Below are positions 35,619-47,399 of a stretch of DNA of 64,000 nucleotides, piece after piece. How positions within the stretch are numbered: the stretch's first letter is position 1; every line of letters begins with the position of its first letter. A model generated the notes under the pieces. That model saw nothing but the letters and a program-made list of their open reading frames with translations. It was not told the DNA's origin and ran no database searches. The translations under genes and the position numbers were made by a program. The stretch is from Voacanga thouarsii (lineage: Eukaryota; Streptophyta; Magnoliopsida; Gentianales; Apocynaceae), in assembly GCA_026120185.1 (NCBI GenBank), contig JANUWF010001179.1:351501-415500 (forward strand). Direction: 5' to 3'.

Positions 35619-37188
35619 CCCCACTACCTACATACCCCAAAAGGGCGAGAATGTCGCCCCATCCTTAGGATAATGGGTCTTTATAACTAGGTAATAAAAA
35701 GATAGAAGAAATAATCTAAACTTAAAACTTATTATAACCCAAAAAAATACTTGCACAAATCTCAAAATAATTAAATAATAACTAAAATCTCTCAAGAAAA
35801 CAAATACAATCAGAATGAATCTTCAAAACTCAAGGCAACACAAAGCAATTCAACTTTCAAAGTAGGATCGACCTAAAAGCATGACATATAAGATTGATGA
35901 GAAATATATTCTAGTAAGTCCTATGTGTGCTCATGATAATTTAAGCATACCTTTCATGTATGCAAATTTTAAACAAGTCACAATAAAAAGTCTGTAGTCC
36001 AGAAACTCATCTTTAAACATTGAGTAGTATTTTATCGGCTTTTGCAAAATAAAATGTACAATTTGTAAAGAAATAAACCAGTCTAATAAAGTTAACTATG
36101 AAACCCTGCATCATAGTCATAGCCATAAAACTCTGCATCATGACCATGTATTGTGAAACTGCGCATCACAATACAAGGGGGTGATTAGCCTACAGGGTGA
36201 GATTCTCCTTCATCTCTTTACCCAAACATACCAGTTGTCCACTCTGAAAAAGAAATAGTCTACATGGATTGAGTTGTTAGCATGGACCGGCCGAACTAGC
36301 TAGAACTGTCACCTTGTCCAGAAAGAGCTTATCTCTCGATGGAGGCCTCTACTGAGAAACTTACCCTAGCTTTCTGAGGTTAACTCTAGTTAGTCTATCC
36401 TTATTGAGTACTCAACATTATACTTGTCCCACTTGGAAAAAAGTAAAATCAGTAAAGTGTTTTACCTTAAAGTAGCAATTATGGTATTTAGACAGTCTAG
36501 AAAAAATTAGTTTAAGAAAAATTTAGCATTCTGCTTAGAAAACTATTTTCTATCTTTTAAAATTATTTTATTTTAGCAGAAAAGATAAAGTGTCCATAAT
36601 TGCATCCCAAAGTACATCTTTATTGTAAACAACACATTTGACTTGAAAGAGTGCTCTAGTTCAGCAAATAGCTTTATGCAATGACTTAGTTGATCTCTTG
36701 ATTTCATAGATTAAAAATCATCCAAGTCATGTTCAAGGTAGTCTAGCCCCGTCTGGGATAAATACAAAGTACATGTCACTATTGGCCAATAACTGTTATA
36801 GCATATATGCATAAACAAATATATAACTCCAAACTCCAAGTATTTATAATCACGTATTCAATCCAATATTCATTAATAATGTCATTGACTCCTATTGACA
36901 GCTACATCCAATAATATACTACAAACATCACCCATTAAGACTAAACAATGTGCTTTTTTATAACTAGGAAATGAAAATAATTGATTGTAATATAAAATAA
37001 TAATTTTATAAGTAATAAATTTCATATCACATATAAAAACTGGCAAACTATATGTATATGTTCTCTTGGAAAGTAGAGACTAGTTAATAGATACAATATA
37101 TTAATAAATAGTAGTATATTAATGGTTAAATAATGGTTCTAAAATTAATTGATATTTGAACATACTAGAGTTTTGGTATCATTATTAA

Positions 37189-37234
37189 TATATATATATA
37201 TATATATATACATACATACATACATACATACATA
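37189..37234. repeat. (TA)n followed by (CATA)6 microsatellite
   Basis: Alternating TA runs directly into six CATA tetranucleotides. Confidence 0.95.
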
Positions 37235-37444
37235 TAAGAAAATAATTTGATATTACAATAACATGAGTAAGAGTGATATTATTAATAAATAAGTATAGCT
37301 AAAAATAATAATTATGTTAAAAACAATAACAGGAACATAAATAATATTAGTGATATCAACAACATAAGTAATGTCTATAACAATAATAGTAAAAGTAACG
37401 ATAATAGCTTTAAAATAATATTGATACTAATATTGCTAAAGGAA

Positions 37445-37757
<313 letters not shown>

Positions 37758-40048
37758 AAAATAGTAATACTGTGTTTTTTTTATTAATAATAATAGCAAT
37801 AATAAAAATAATGATAATAATTTTTCTAGCAATATCAATGATACAAGAACATTTTTCATAGCAAAAGTAATATTTATAACATCAACAATAATATCCACAA
37901 AAGCAATAACAACCATTGATAGCATTATCAACAGTATTAAAACAACAGTTACAGTAACAATCTCTCAACATCAACCACATCATTTCATGCATCAATGATA
38001 TGCAAACTCCAATCACATAATCTCATATCTCCTAATAATCATGACATAACCTCACTATCAACCATAATTCCCTCATATCAACCCTACATTAAAAATCATG
38101 ATCCATAAGTAATTCATAAAGCAATCATAAGCACATCTCATAAAATCATTCATATCATAAATATTTTTCCCAATATTCCTAACTCATCATAAATCATATC
38201 AACTCATCTATATTGACATCATCCTACACATCTTGAGTTCAAAAAGAAATAAGAAGGTTAGATAAAAATACTTGTCTTGATGACCGATCTAAAGATCATG
38301 TTGGCTAATCAAAGCTTGATTGCCTTGGTGAACACCATTGAGAGTCCAAATGAAAAAGCCTGTCCATGACCACCAACAATTCCGGTCAAGAGGAGATTGA
38401 AAAGAAGAGTAAGATAAAGAATAGGAGACATGAAAAGAAAGAATATAAAATGATATTTTTTTAACTTGGTTTACCTTCTTGTTCTTTTTGACTTGAAAGA
38501 AAAAATACTTGTTTGATCCAAGTGAAGGAAGGACTTTGATTGATTTGTTGTTATAAGATATGTTAAAGGAGAAAATAGGTTGCACTCTAGTTGTTTTGAA
38601 GGTTTTAGAGTGGTTTTGGATGTTTAGAAGTGGCTAAAGGGTTGAAGAAAAGTAGTGTGTGTTCTTGGTGTTCTTGAGAGAATAAGAGAGAAAATTAGAT
38701 AAAGGTGAAATGTTCTTAGATTGGCAGTGGCCGAATGGCCTTGTTTGAGGAGATGATTCGGTCTAGCTAAGAAAGAGGAAGTCCAGGTGTTATTCAAGTT
38801 TTGAATTTGAAAAATTGTTATGGAATTAATGGAGATTCTTGAGGTAGATGGTTGTTAATGGTGTTCTATGCTTGAAGGTTTCTAGTTCTACAATAGAGGT
38901 TCACTTGGTTTGTCTATATTGTTGAAGAAAAATAGAGGTTGCTCTAGCCTAAGAGCTGGCCGAAAATGGCTTGTGAAGGTGAGCAGAATTTCTGGTTTGT
39001 TTGGTAGAGTTGATTGCTAGAATTGTGAGTGTTTGATGGAGCAATGCATGGAATTCAATTTTCAAACTCAAAATATTTTGAATGGAGAGAAGTTATGAGA
39101 AGTTTGAGGTGTTTTAATGGAGTTTGATGGCTAAGGTTGAAGGAAGAAGAAAGAGTGTTCAGCTATTATGCTATGGGGTGGCCGAAAATAGTGAAGGAAC
39201 AATGGTGAAGAAGAGCTTACAATAAGAAGCTAAAATGGCTGAATAAAATTCTGGTTATCTTAGCTAGAATAAGTGATAAATCATGGGTGTTTGTTAGCAA
39301 AAATTCAAAGTATTTTGAAAGGATTTCGATAGCCACAAATTAGGAGCATTTCAAGGTCTTTCAATGATAATTTTCCAGCCATCATCTTGGTAAAGAACAA
39401 GAACTAATGAAGAACTAGTTCATAATGTTAAATACTTAAAGGTTTCTTGACTAAATGACTTACATGCTTGCTGGAAATTTTTCTGGTTTAAGTGGCCTAA
39501 AGGTGCTTCGAAATTCACCAAGAATTTCGAGCTTTTGCTCACAACAATGGTTGTTTACTTTGCAAAGGAAGAAACGATAGTCTAGCTGCCCAAATTTTGA
39601 GATTAACCAAGGAAGAAGACTAAAAAGATTTCCAATTTTTCACTAAAACAAGAATAACAAAAAATGAAGTTTTCCTAGGAGAGAAAGTTAGTGATTTAAT
39701 TTTTGGAAATAAAATATTTTCCTACCTCTCCTATTTCCTTCCAAGATTTCAGCCAAGTGGTTCCCAAAAAGCTGGAATTTTATTTAAATTCCAAATCCAT
39801 AATAATTTAGAACATTTTATAAGAAAATAAAAAGAATTCAAGAAATAAAATATTTTTAAATTCAAATATGCTAAGACATGGATTGCTAAAATAATGGAGA
39901 ATAAAACTTCTCTAAATTTTCTTTAGGACAAGATCACATGGTTAGAAAATTACCGTTGTGATAGCTCGGGACAACATTGCTAAATTCATGGAATGCAATA
40001 AATAAAATTCAAATATTAGTTAGGATAATCAAAAATAATTCTTAGTTG

Positions 40049-40105
40049 GCGGGATTTGAACTCAAGACCTTAGAAATTAGTCACAAAACTCTATCCACTT
40101 TACCA
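40049..40105 (-). other. tRNA-like (SINE-head-like) sequence inside the long LTR
   Basis: On the minus strand, TGGTAAAGTGG (40105-40095) fits a Pol III A box and GTTCAAATC (40061-40053) fits a B box, about 35 bases apart, followed by CCCGCC. This is the layout of a tRNA-derived SINE head or tRNA pseudogene. Stem pairing is poor, so I do not call a working tRNA. Confidence 0.5.
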
Positions 40106-40339
40106 TATTAATTTTTGTTTTCTATTTTTCATTCTTTTCCCTTCTAAATCCTAAGTTTCTCCTTCTCTCTTTCCTAAGCAAAATTCTCTAATTGCCCCCA
40201 ATACTCATCAAACATAAATAAATCATATAAACCACATATAATAATTTTAAAACTCACAAATTCATCTAAAAATATTTAGTCATGCAATATATGCAACCCA
40301 TCCCTCTAATTCTAGGGTAGGCTTAGGTGAGGTTTTACA

Positions 40340-41043
40340 AACTCACGACCCAATCTGATAGACCACGATCGAACGACCCAAAGTAACTCATCCATATTCT
40401 TGAACCACGTGCTAACCCTCAAGTCATTGTTGGATTCTGACCATAAATCCATGTCACTGCTACCCGTCGCCATTTCACCGGCTTTATTTTCTATTTCTTG
40501 AGAAGTATCCAACCTGTTAAGATAGATTGAATACGGTGAATTATACAACTGGTCTAGTTTAGCGGGTGTATTAGTTGGTTTTTGCATTACAGAAAGACCG
40601 AAAATCTATTCTCTAGTATCACCATCCCCCTCGTTATCGTCGGGGATATCTTCCGCGTCAGGCCCATCAATATTCGATGTTAGTCCTAAATCATCCACAG
40701 CCACCTCCGGAGCGCCTACCCAATTAGGCTCTCGAGCAACCCTTTCATCGACTGGGGTTATATCTAATAGAATATCTATACCCGCAGTTGAAAACAATGG
40801 CAGGTTGGGCTGTATTTGACTAGGCTGAATATCGACATAAAGTGGAGGCATAAGAGGCATAACAAATTCCATCAAGAATGATAGGTGCCGATTGTTGGGT
40901 CCAACAATTGGGGTGTCCAGAACTGATATAATATAAAGGGATTGGAAAGTGTCGGTTGGGAGGTGTGCAAGATTATTTTCGTGAACAGGTGTAAGTACAT
41001 TTAAATCAATATTAGGCATGTTCACTGGTGTGGCTAAGTTCAA
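40340..41043 (-). pseudogene. MULE (Mutator-like) transposase, N-terminal fragment
   Basis: The minus-strand frame begins MNLATPVNMPNIDLNVLTPV at 41043. It has one in-frame stop (TAG at about 40606) and continues in the same frame to the long-LTR boundary at 40340. The last part, WFKNMDELLWVVRSWSIRLG followed by REF, resembles the N-terminal DNA-binding region of plant MuDR-type transposases, here cut just before its zinc-binding residues. An acidic linker (about residues 115-145) precedes it. The catalytic DDE part and terminal inverted repeats are absent. Confidence 0.65.
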
Positions 41044-41058
41044 TAATTAGTAAAGGAC

Positions 41059-41696
41059 TTGTTGGATCGATCAATTAATGGATATAATTATTGACTCCAG
41101 TAATTACGATTAGACTAAGAGTGCAGTTACGTTCTTTTAGTGGAGTGGAACGTAATTAATAAATTATTTTTATTGACAAAATAATTTATTGGAGCTTAGT
41201 CTAATTGTATCCGATCGAGTCCCTTCGAGTGGCTCCTAATTATGGGACAATAATAATTTATAATTTATTAATGAAAATTGCATAAAACTAAAAATCGTAT
41301 TTTAGATAGAATAGGATAAGTGGAAATAGTTGTATTCAACTATACTTTTCTTATTCTATCAGGATTTGTATTATGAGATAGAGTCCAATATACATATTGG
41401 GAGATAACTCTATTTCAGAGATACGTGAGAATCATCGTGGTGGCTCTCTGGAGTTTTTCTCTCAGTTTTTGTGTGAGTCCACCCTCAACAAAGAGATAAA
41501 CAAAATACGATTAGCAATTTTCTGGTCCAAGGAGATTACATTGAAGAAGACTTGGGGGTCTGGAGTATTACCAGAAGGCCGAAGACTTCAAGAATCGTAT
41601 TGGTGGAGACGATATCTACAAAGGTATGATTCGTTTCTCATATTCTCGAGATTTAATCTGGTTAACACATAAGCATGTCGATCCTATTAACTTACA
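41059..41696 (+). repeat. Copia-D 5' LTR, left-truncated
   Basis: It starts at TTGTTGGATCGATC, which corresponds to 48141 in the 3' LTR, and ends ACTTACA before the primer-binding site. The first part of the LTR is replaced by the MULE fragment's flank. Confidence 0.85.
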
Positions 41697-41698
41697 AT

Positions 41699-41709
41699 TG
41701 GTATCAGAG
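41699..41709 (+). other. Copia-D primer-binding site
   Basis: TGGTATCAGAG lies two bases after the LTR end, complementary to initiator tRNA-Met. Confidence 0.9.
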
Positions 41710-42049
41710 ACTGGTTTTGATATGTGTTTATGTGTTAAGATTAAATTTTTTTATGCATATATATAGTTGAGCGGTGTAGGAATAATGCATATATGTTCAT
41801 GGTGAATGATTTGATTAATTCTGTTCAAAATAATTTTATGGCTATAGTTTTTGATTCGGTGAATATGTATAAGTATTATCGAGTCTTGTAACAAAAGGGG
41901 TGGATTACGTCTCCATGTTTCCCTTTTGAGTTTTTTTTTTTATGTTGTTATTTTATGTTAATAAAAAAAAAATTGTAATTGGCGGACTGAAGAGGAATTG
42001 CACCTTGGTGGATGAAGAAGACAATTGCGCACAACACGTCTGCGAATGC

Positions 42050-42200
42050 TGTGATTGTGGTATGGCCTTGGGCCGACGAGGCCATCAAGGCGGCTTTGCT
42101 TGCTCGTTGGGGGCGGCCTTGGGCCGACGGACCAGCAGCGGTGCTTGCTGCTTGGGCTGGCCTTGGGCCAGCAGATTGGCCCATCTGCAAGCCACTCCCT
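42050..42200. other. GC-rich block in the Copia-D leader
   Basis: It contains three GGCCTTGGGCC-type units, partly self-complementary (GGCCGACGAGGCC), which could fold. It occupies the same position as the GC-rich island of Copia-B. Confidence 0.75.
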
Positions 42201-42234
42201 TTAATTAAAAAGAAAAGGGGAGAAAGTGGCAAAG

Positions 42235-42297
42235 GTGGGATTTGATCCCAGGACCTCAAACTTGGATGTGCGGCATTCTAACCACTAGTCCACTGCA
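42235..42297 (-). other. tRNA-like sequence in the Copia-D leader
   Basis: On the minus strand, TAGTGGTTAGA (42287-42277) fits an A box and GATCAAATC (42247-42239) a B box, 30 bases apart. A T-arm-like hairpin (TGGGATCAAATCCCA) is present. It ends ATCCCACC. It looks like a tRNA-derived SINE head or tRNA pseudogene placed antisense to the element. Confidence 0.6.
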
Positions 42298-43239
42298 GAA
42301 CATGTGACTCAAAATTGCTTGCAACAAATTGATATTGCAGAAGATTGAAGAATTAGCTATATTGTTAGCTAATTATTATTTTCAATTGTAATTTTGTAAT
42401 TTTATTTTTGAGTCTAGGTTGGCCATAAAATTATTTTTATTTTTATTTTATAGTTTTTACTATTTAATTTAGTTGAATTATATATCATTCATGTTAACAT
42501 GCCATATAGTTTGCATTAACACCGCTCTAGGTACTATTTAGTTATGCATAAATAAATTAATATTTTTATTAATTTATTAATTAAAAAAAATTAAGTGTGA
42601 GTTGGTTAATTTTAATTAACCTTTGGCCTCCCTATTAGCCCATTAGTAAAATTAACGTTTGCTTCGTGCCATTTTAAATGGTCTCCCTATAGGAAGGCTA
42701 CGTTTTATTGGTTACTAGATTGGGCATCAAAATTTTAATTATTTTTTAAGTTTAATTCATTCATAATTACCCTATAGGTGATGTGATTGGATTGGAAACT
42801 TTATAAAATAAAATAAATTTTGAATATAGGGGTTACACTTAAATCAAAGACATTATAAGGACTTCCTATAGAATATCCAAATAATATCTATGATGGCCAA
42901 AATATTAATAACACTAAAATTAATATTGCGTTTTGATGCAAGATATATTAATTTTAGTGGGATAATCCAGGCTTAACTATAAGTTATATTGTTATCTCCT
43001 ATAGAGGTGCATATTACTTTGGAGTTTTAGGTTGTGGATCTTGACCTAACTATAAGTTACATTGTTATCTCCTATAGAGGTACATGTTCTTGTAGAGTTT
43101 TAGGTTGTCATATTTTGATAGTAGTTTCTATTACTACTTAAAATATTATCATATTGATCATGCATCTTACCATTTTATATTGATCATGCATCATGATATG
43201 ATAAATGGCTCATATGTTTTATTTTATTTAATTTCGAGA

Positions 43240-44075
43240 AAAATGACTTCCAACACTTTATCCCAAATTTTAACAAAGAACCAAGCTGGTTGGAGAAAAC
43301 TTTATTGATTGGAAAAGGAACCTCATAATTGTACTCACTGCTTGAGAAGCTCAAATATGTGCTAAGCTGAACCGTGTCTGCTAAGCCTCTTGAACAGTCC
43401 ACGCGCGAACAAAAGGAGGCTTATGATAAGTGGTTGAGTTCGATGAGATGGCTCGTTTGCTACATTTTGGGATCTATCTCAAATGTGTTGCGAGCGAAAC
43501 ATGAGAACATGACAACCGCTACGAGACATCATGAGAAGCCTCCGGCAAATGTTTGAGCACAAAGGACGTCGAGGCCGGTCAAGCGGCAATGAGGCGCATA
43601 ATGAATATGCGCATGAAACACAGGAACGCCGTGAGAGATCATATGTTAGAATTGATCGCTCGGTTTAACGTGGCGAGAGGTCTTAGGGAGCTGAAATTAA
43701 GCACTGAGACTCGGGTTGACATGGCTCTAGAAACTCTTCCGAGAGATGTTTTCACGAGTTCAAAGTTAATTATAACATGAACAAGATGGAGATGTCTCTT
43801 ACGGAGTTAATGAAGGAGCTTGAGAGCGCCGAGGCTACCCTAAAAGTGGGAAGTGGCAACGCTCTTGTTTTATCTCATCTTTGGATCTTCCTCTTCCAAG
43901 CCTAAGGGCAAAGGAGGAAATAAGAGGAAGCAGAATAATAATAAAGGGCCTAAGCGACGAGGTTAAGAAAGCAAGAGTGGATGAAAAGCCTAAAGGCAAA
44001 TGTTTCCACTTGCAAGCAAAAGGGACATTGGAAGTCACGGTGCCCAGATTACTTAGCTAAACGCAAGCAAGGTGC
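43240..44075 (+). pseudogene. Copia-D gag, broken
   Basis: Blocks in order: N-terminus with TKNQAGWRKLY near 43270; TREQKEAYDKWLSSMR (43386-43440); AAMRRIMNMRMKHRNAVRDH (43590-43650); and, in another frame, MNKMEMSLTELMKELESAE (43780-43830). A lysine-rich stretch precedes the CCHC knuckle at 44000-44045. In the knuckle one extra T after TTTCCAC shifts the frame before the second cysteine. At least four frames are used. Confidence 0.8.
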
Positions 44076-44480
44076 TGGTGAGTTATCCTACATTGAAACT
44101 TGTTTAGTGGTTGATTCTACAAATACTTGGATAGTAGATTACTGGAGCCACTAACCATGTTTGCAATTCATTGCGGGGGTTCCAAGTAACCGAGACATCT
44201 CAATGAAGGAGAGCATACTCTAAGGGTTGGCACGGGATCGGTGATATACTGCAAGAAGTTTGTTGGAGATGTTTATCTTTATTTTGATAATAAACATTTG
44301 GTTTTGAAAGATTGTTTTTATGTTCCCGACATTTATCGAAATTTGATTTCGGTTTCTTTGTTATTCAAACAAAAATATTACAGTTAAATTTTATAAATTT
44401 TCGGTAGAGATATTTTTGAATAACTCTTTGATATGTCGTGGAAATTTAAATAATGATACTGTATGTTTTGAAACCTACCA
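44075..44480 (+). pseudogene. Copia-D protease and linker, decayed
   Basis: The sequence around 44085-44190 (CLVVDSTNTWIVD, then CNSLRGFQVTE) is the protease active-site region. The Asp-Ser-Gly triplet is no longer readable in one frame. The sequence to 44480 corresponds to the linker (for example LKDCFYVPDIYRNLISV). Confidence 0.7.
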
Positions 44481-44489
44481 ACGAGTTCA

Positions 44490-45790
44490 TTATATCATCT
44501 TGAAACTAATAAACGCATTAAGTTATCTCCTACTAATGAGACTCTCCTATGGCATCTTAGACTTGGTCACATCAATCTAAATAGGATTCAAAGACTTGTA
44601 AAAGAAGGTCCTTTAAGTGACTTAAAGGTAGAACCTCTTCAAGTTTGCGAATCTTGTTTGGAAGGTAAAATGACCAAAAGATCATTTCCTTCCAAAGGAA
44701 ATAGAGTAAAGGAAGTCTTAGAATTAGTGCACTACGATGTATGTGGACCAATTAGTGTCCAAGCTAGAGGTGGGTATGAGTATTTCATTACTTTTACGGA
44801 TGATTACTCAAGATATGGATATGTTTACCTAATGACTCATAAGTCGATGCCTTAGAAAAATTCAAAGAATTTAAAGGCTGAGGCGAGAAGCGATTAGGAA
44901 AGAACATTAAGACACTTCGATCGGATCGAGGTGGAGAATATCTATCCCATGACTTTAGATCTTACTTATCGAGAAAATGGGATTTTATCTCAACTAAGTG
45001 CACATGGCACTCCTCAACAAAATGGAGTGGCGAGAAAGGAGAAACGAGGACCTTGTTAGACATGGTCGAGAACAATGCTAGGCTTCTCTACACTCGGTAC
45101 ATCCTTTTGGGGGTATGCTATACAAGCTGCGACATACATATTGAATATGGTTCCATCAAAGTCTGTCCCTAAGACTCCATTGGAATTGTGGAATGGGCGG
45201 AAGCCTAATTTGACGCACATCCGGATTTGGGGTTGTCCTGCATATGTGCTAAAGGGAAAGATGGATAAAATGGAATCACGATCAAATTTATGTCTGTTTG
45301 TTGGATATCCAAAAGGAACAAGGGGATACTACTTCTATAGTCCTCAAGATAAGAAAATATTTGTAAGCACAAATGCAATTTTCTTAGAGGACAAGTACAT
45401 AGAAGAACGAGGATCTAAGAGTAGGGTTATTTTGGAAGAAACCAAGGGAGATAATCCCAAGCAAATGGTTCTTGAGACCCATACTCAAGATTCACGTGGA
45501 GGATTCGTATCTATGCCGCTTAACATGCCGGATTCCGGTGGGAGAGAAATAGATGTTACACCTTCTATACCCAGCGACTCTTCGGGACATAGAGTGGAAG
45601 AATCTCCTGCCTCTGTTCAAAATCCGGTCGTTGAGGAATCGGCGAGATCTAGTTCCGAGTCAACGAGGAGGAGGAAAGTCCAATCGTCCGGGGAACCTCC
45701 ACGGCTTAGACGTAGTGGGAGAGTCATTCGACGTCCCTCTAGATACTTACTCTATGGAGAAGCTTTTCAAGCGAGTCTCTTTTGAGGAAG
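44490..45790 (+). pseudogene. Copia-D integrase, broken
   Basis: The pre-integrase zinc-binding domain spans 44535-44690 (LWHLRLGHINLN, then CESCLEGKMTKRSFPSKGN). The core runs from 44700 (LVHYDVCGPISVQARGGYEY; catalytic Asp in YDVCG) through RSDRGGEY near 44920 and the AHGTPQQNGVA region near 45000-45030. The C-terminal part is open from 45075 to 45785 (WGYAIQAATYILNMVPSKSV, GYPKGTRGYYFYS), with a long serine-rich tail that forms the linker to RT. Frame breaks lie near 44860, 44950 and 45040. Confidence 0.85.
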
Positions 45791-47322
45791 AAGAGGACCC
45801 CACTACGTATAAAGAAGGCTGTAGAGGACGTGAGACGCGAGACCATTGGAAGAGTGCAATGGATTCAGAAATGAAATCCATGTACACTAACTCCGTGCGG
45901 GATCTTGTGGACACTGCCTAATGGGGTAAAACCTATTGGGTGTAAATGGGTCTACAAAAGAAAGAGAGGAGTAGACGGGAAAGTGGAAACTTTCAAAGCA
46001 AGATTGGTTGCTAAGGGTTATACCCAACGAGAAGGTATTGACTATGAGGAAACTTTCTACTTTGTGGCCATGCTAAAGTCTATAAGAATCCTCTTATCCA
46101 TTGCGGCTCACTTCGACTATGAAGTATGGCAAATGGACGTCAAGACAGACTTTCCTTAATGAAAATCTTGACGAATGTATCTACATGGTACAGCCGAGAT
46201 GGTTTTATCCGGGAAGGTCAAGAACAAAAAGTTTGTAAGTTGAATAGGTCCTTATATGGGCTTAAACAAGCGTCTAGATCTTGGAATATCAGATTTGATC
46301 AAGCCATTAAAACTTATGGTTTTGATCGGCATCTCGATGAACCTTGTGTCTATAAGAGAATTATAGATGGTAAGGTGATTTTTCTCATACTTGTATGTTG
46401 ATGACATCCTTCTCATTGGAAATGATGTAAGAACATTAACATTGGTGAAAAGTTGGTTAGGTAAACAATTTGATATGAAGGACTTGGGAGAAGCAAGATA
46501 TGTTACAGGCATTCGGATCCTTCGGGATAGAAAGAACAGACGAGATAGCTTTATCTCAAGCTTCATATATTGACAAAATACTGACGAGATTTTCTATGCA
46601 AAATTCCAAGAAAGGTCAATTGCCTTTCGGACATGGAATTCGGTTATCTCGAAGCATAGTCCTAAAACTCCTAACGAGGTTGAGTACATGAAACGAGTTC
46701 CTTATGCATCAGTTGTAGGAAGTCTCATGTATGCTATGCTTTGTACTCGTCCGGACATTTGTCATCGTTGTTGGGATGGTCGGTAGATATCGGTCAAACC
46801 CGGGACCGGAACATCTGGACAGCGATCGAAGCATATATTCAAGTATCTTCGTAGAACTCGAGGATATATGCTAGTTTACTCGACTCCAGAATTGGTACCT
46901 ATAGGTTACACGATTCGATTTTCAAGGCGATAGAGATCTTCGCAAGTCCACCTCGGGCTCTGTTTTCACCTTAGGTGGTGGTGCGATTGTGTGGAGAAGT
47001 ATCGAGACAATCTTGTATTGCTGACTCTACAATGGAAGGCTGAATATGTGGCGGCTTGTGAAGCGACTAAAGAGGCGGTATGGTTGAAGAAGTTCTTGAT
47101 AGAACTTGAAGTGGTTCCTTCGCATCTCAAGCCATTAGTTTGTCTTGTGACAACGGTGGTGCGATGGCAAATGCAAAAGAACCACGCAGCCATCGGCGTG
47201 GTAAACACATTGAACGTAAATATCACCTACTTAGGGAGATTGTTCAACGTGGAGATGTAGAAGTGTGCAAGATTTCTTCTGCTGAAAATCTTGCTGATCC
47301 TTTTACTAAAAGTTTACTGTAA
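45790..47322 (+). pseudogene. Copia-D reverse transcriptase and RNase H, broken
   Basis: RT blocks: WKSAMDSEMKSMY (about 45850), GCKWVYKRKRGVDGKVETFK (45935-45995), YEVWQMDVKTDF (46120), LNRSLYGLKQASRSWNIRFD (46240-46300) and MYVDDILLIGND (46391), in which both catalytic aspartates are intact but frameshifts flank it. RNase H: KRVPYASVVGSLMYAMLCTR (46690-46750) and VAACEATKEAVWLKKFLIEL (47050-47110), ending RKYHLLREIVQRG and SAENLADPFTKSLL at 47322. No single frame spans either domain. Confidence 0.87.
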
Positions 47323-47384
47323 ATGTTTTTGGAAGTCATATAGAAAGTATGGGTATTTTTGACATGTCCCATTTACTCTAGGAC

Positions 47385-47399
47385 AAGTGGGAGAATTTT
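47385..47399 (+). other. Copia-D polypurine tract
   Basis: AAGTGGGAGAATTTT directly precedes the LTR start TGTTAGATATG. The same AAGTGGGAGA core occurs in Copia-B. Confidence 0.85.

Larger units (their letters stand above)
41710..43240 (+). other. Copia-D 5' leader
   Basis: About 1.5 kb with no gag-pol. It contains a GC-rich block (42050-42200), a tRNA-like block (42235-42297) and a two-copy tandem repeat of about 74 bases (from 42972 and from 43046, each with TATAAGTTA(C/T)ATTGTTATC). The short frames over the GC-rich block are composition artefacts. Confidence 0.7.

Noticed and set aside
38240..40040. Possible genes in the long-LTR region (for example 38289-38585 minus)
   Set aside because: The readings are short and low complexity with no domain. 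The repeated GTGGCCGAA motif and AT-rich context fit LTR sequence better.
40049..40110. Functional tRNA gene
   Set aside because: The A and B boxes fit, but the acceptor and T stems do not pair, so it is listed only as tRNA-like.
41942..42259. Frames on both strands across the Copia-D GC-rich leader
   Set aside because: The same composition artefact: Ala/Gly/Cys/Trp-rich readings on both strands over a GC-rich repeat block and a tRNA-like sequence.
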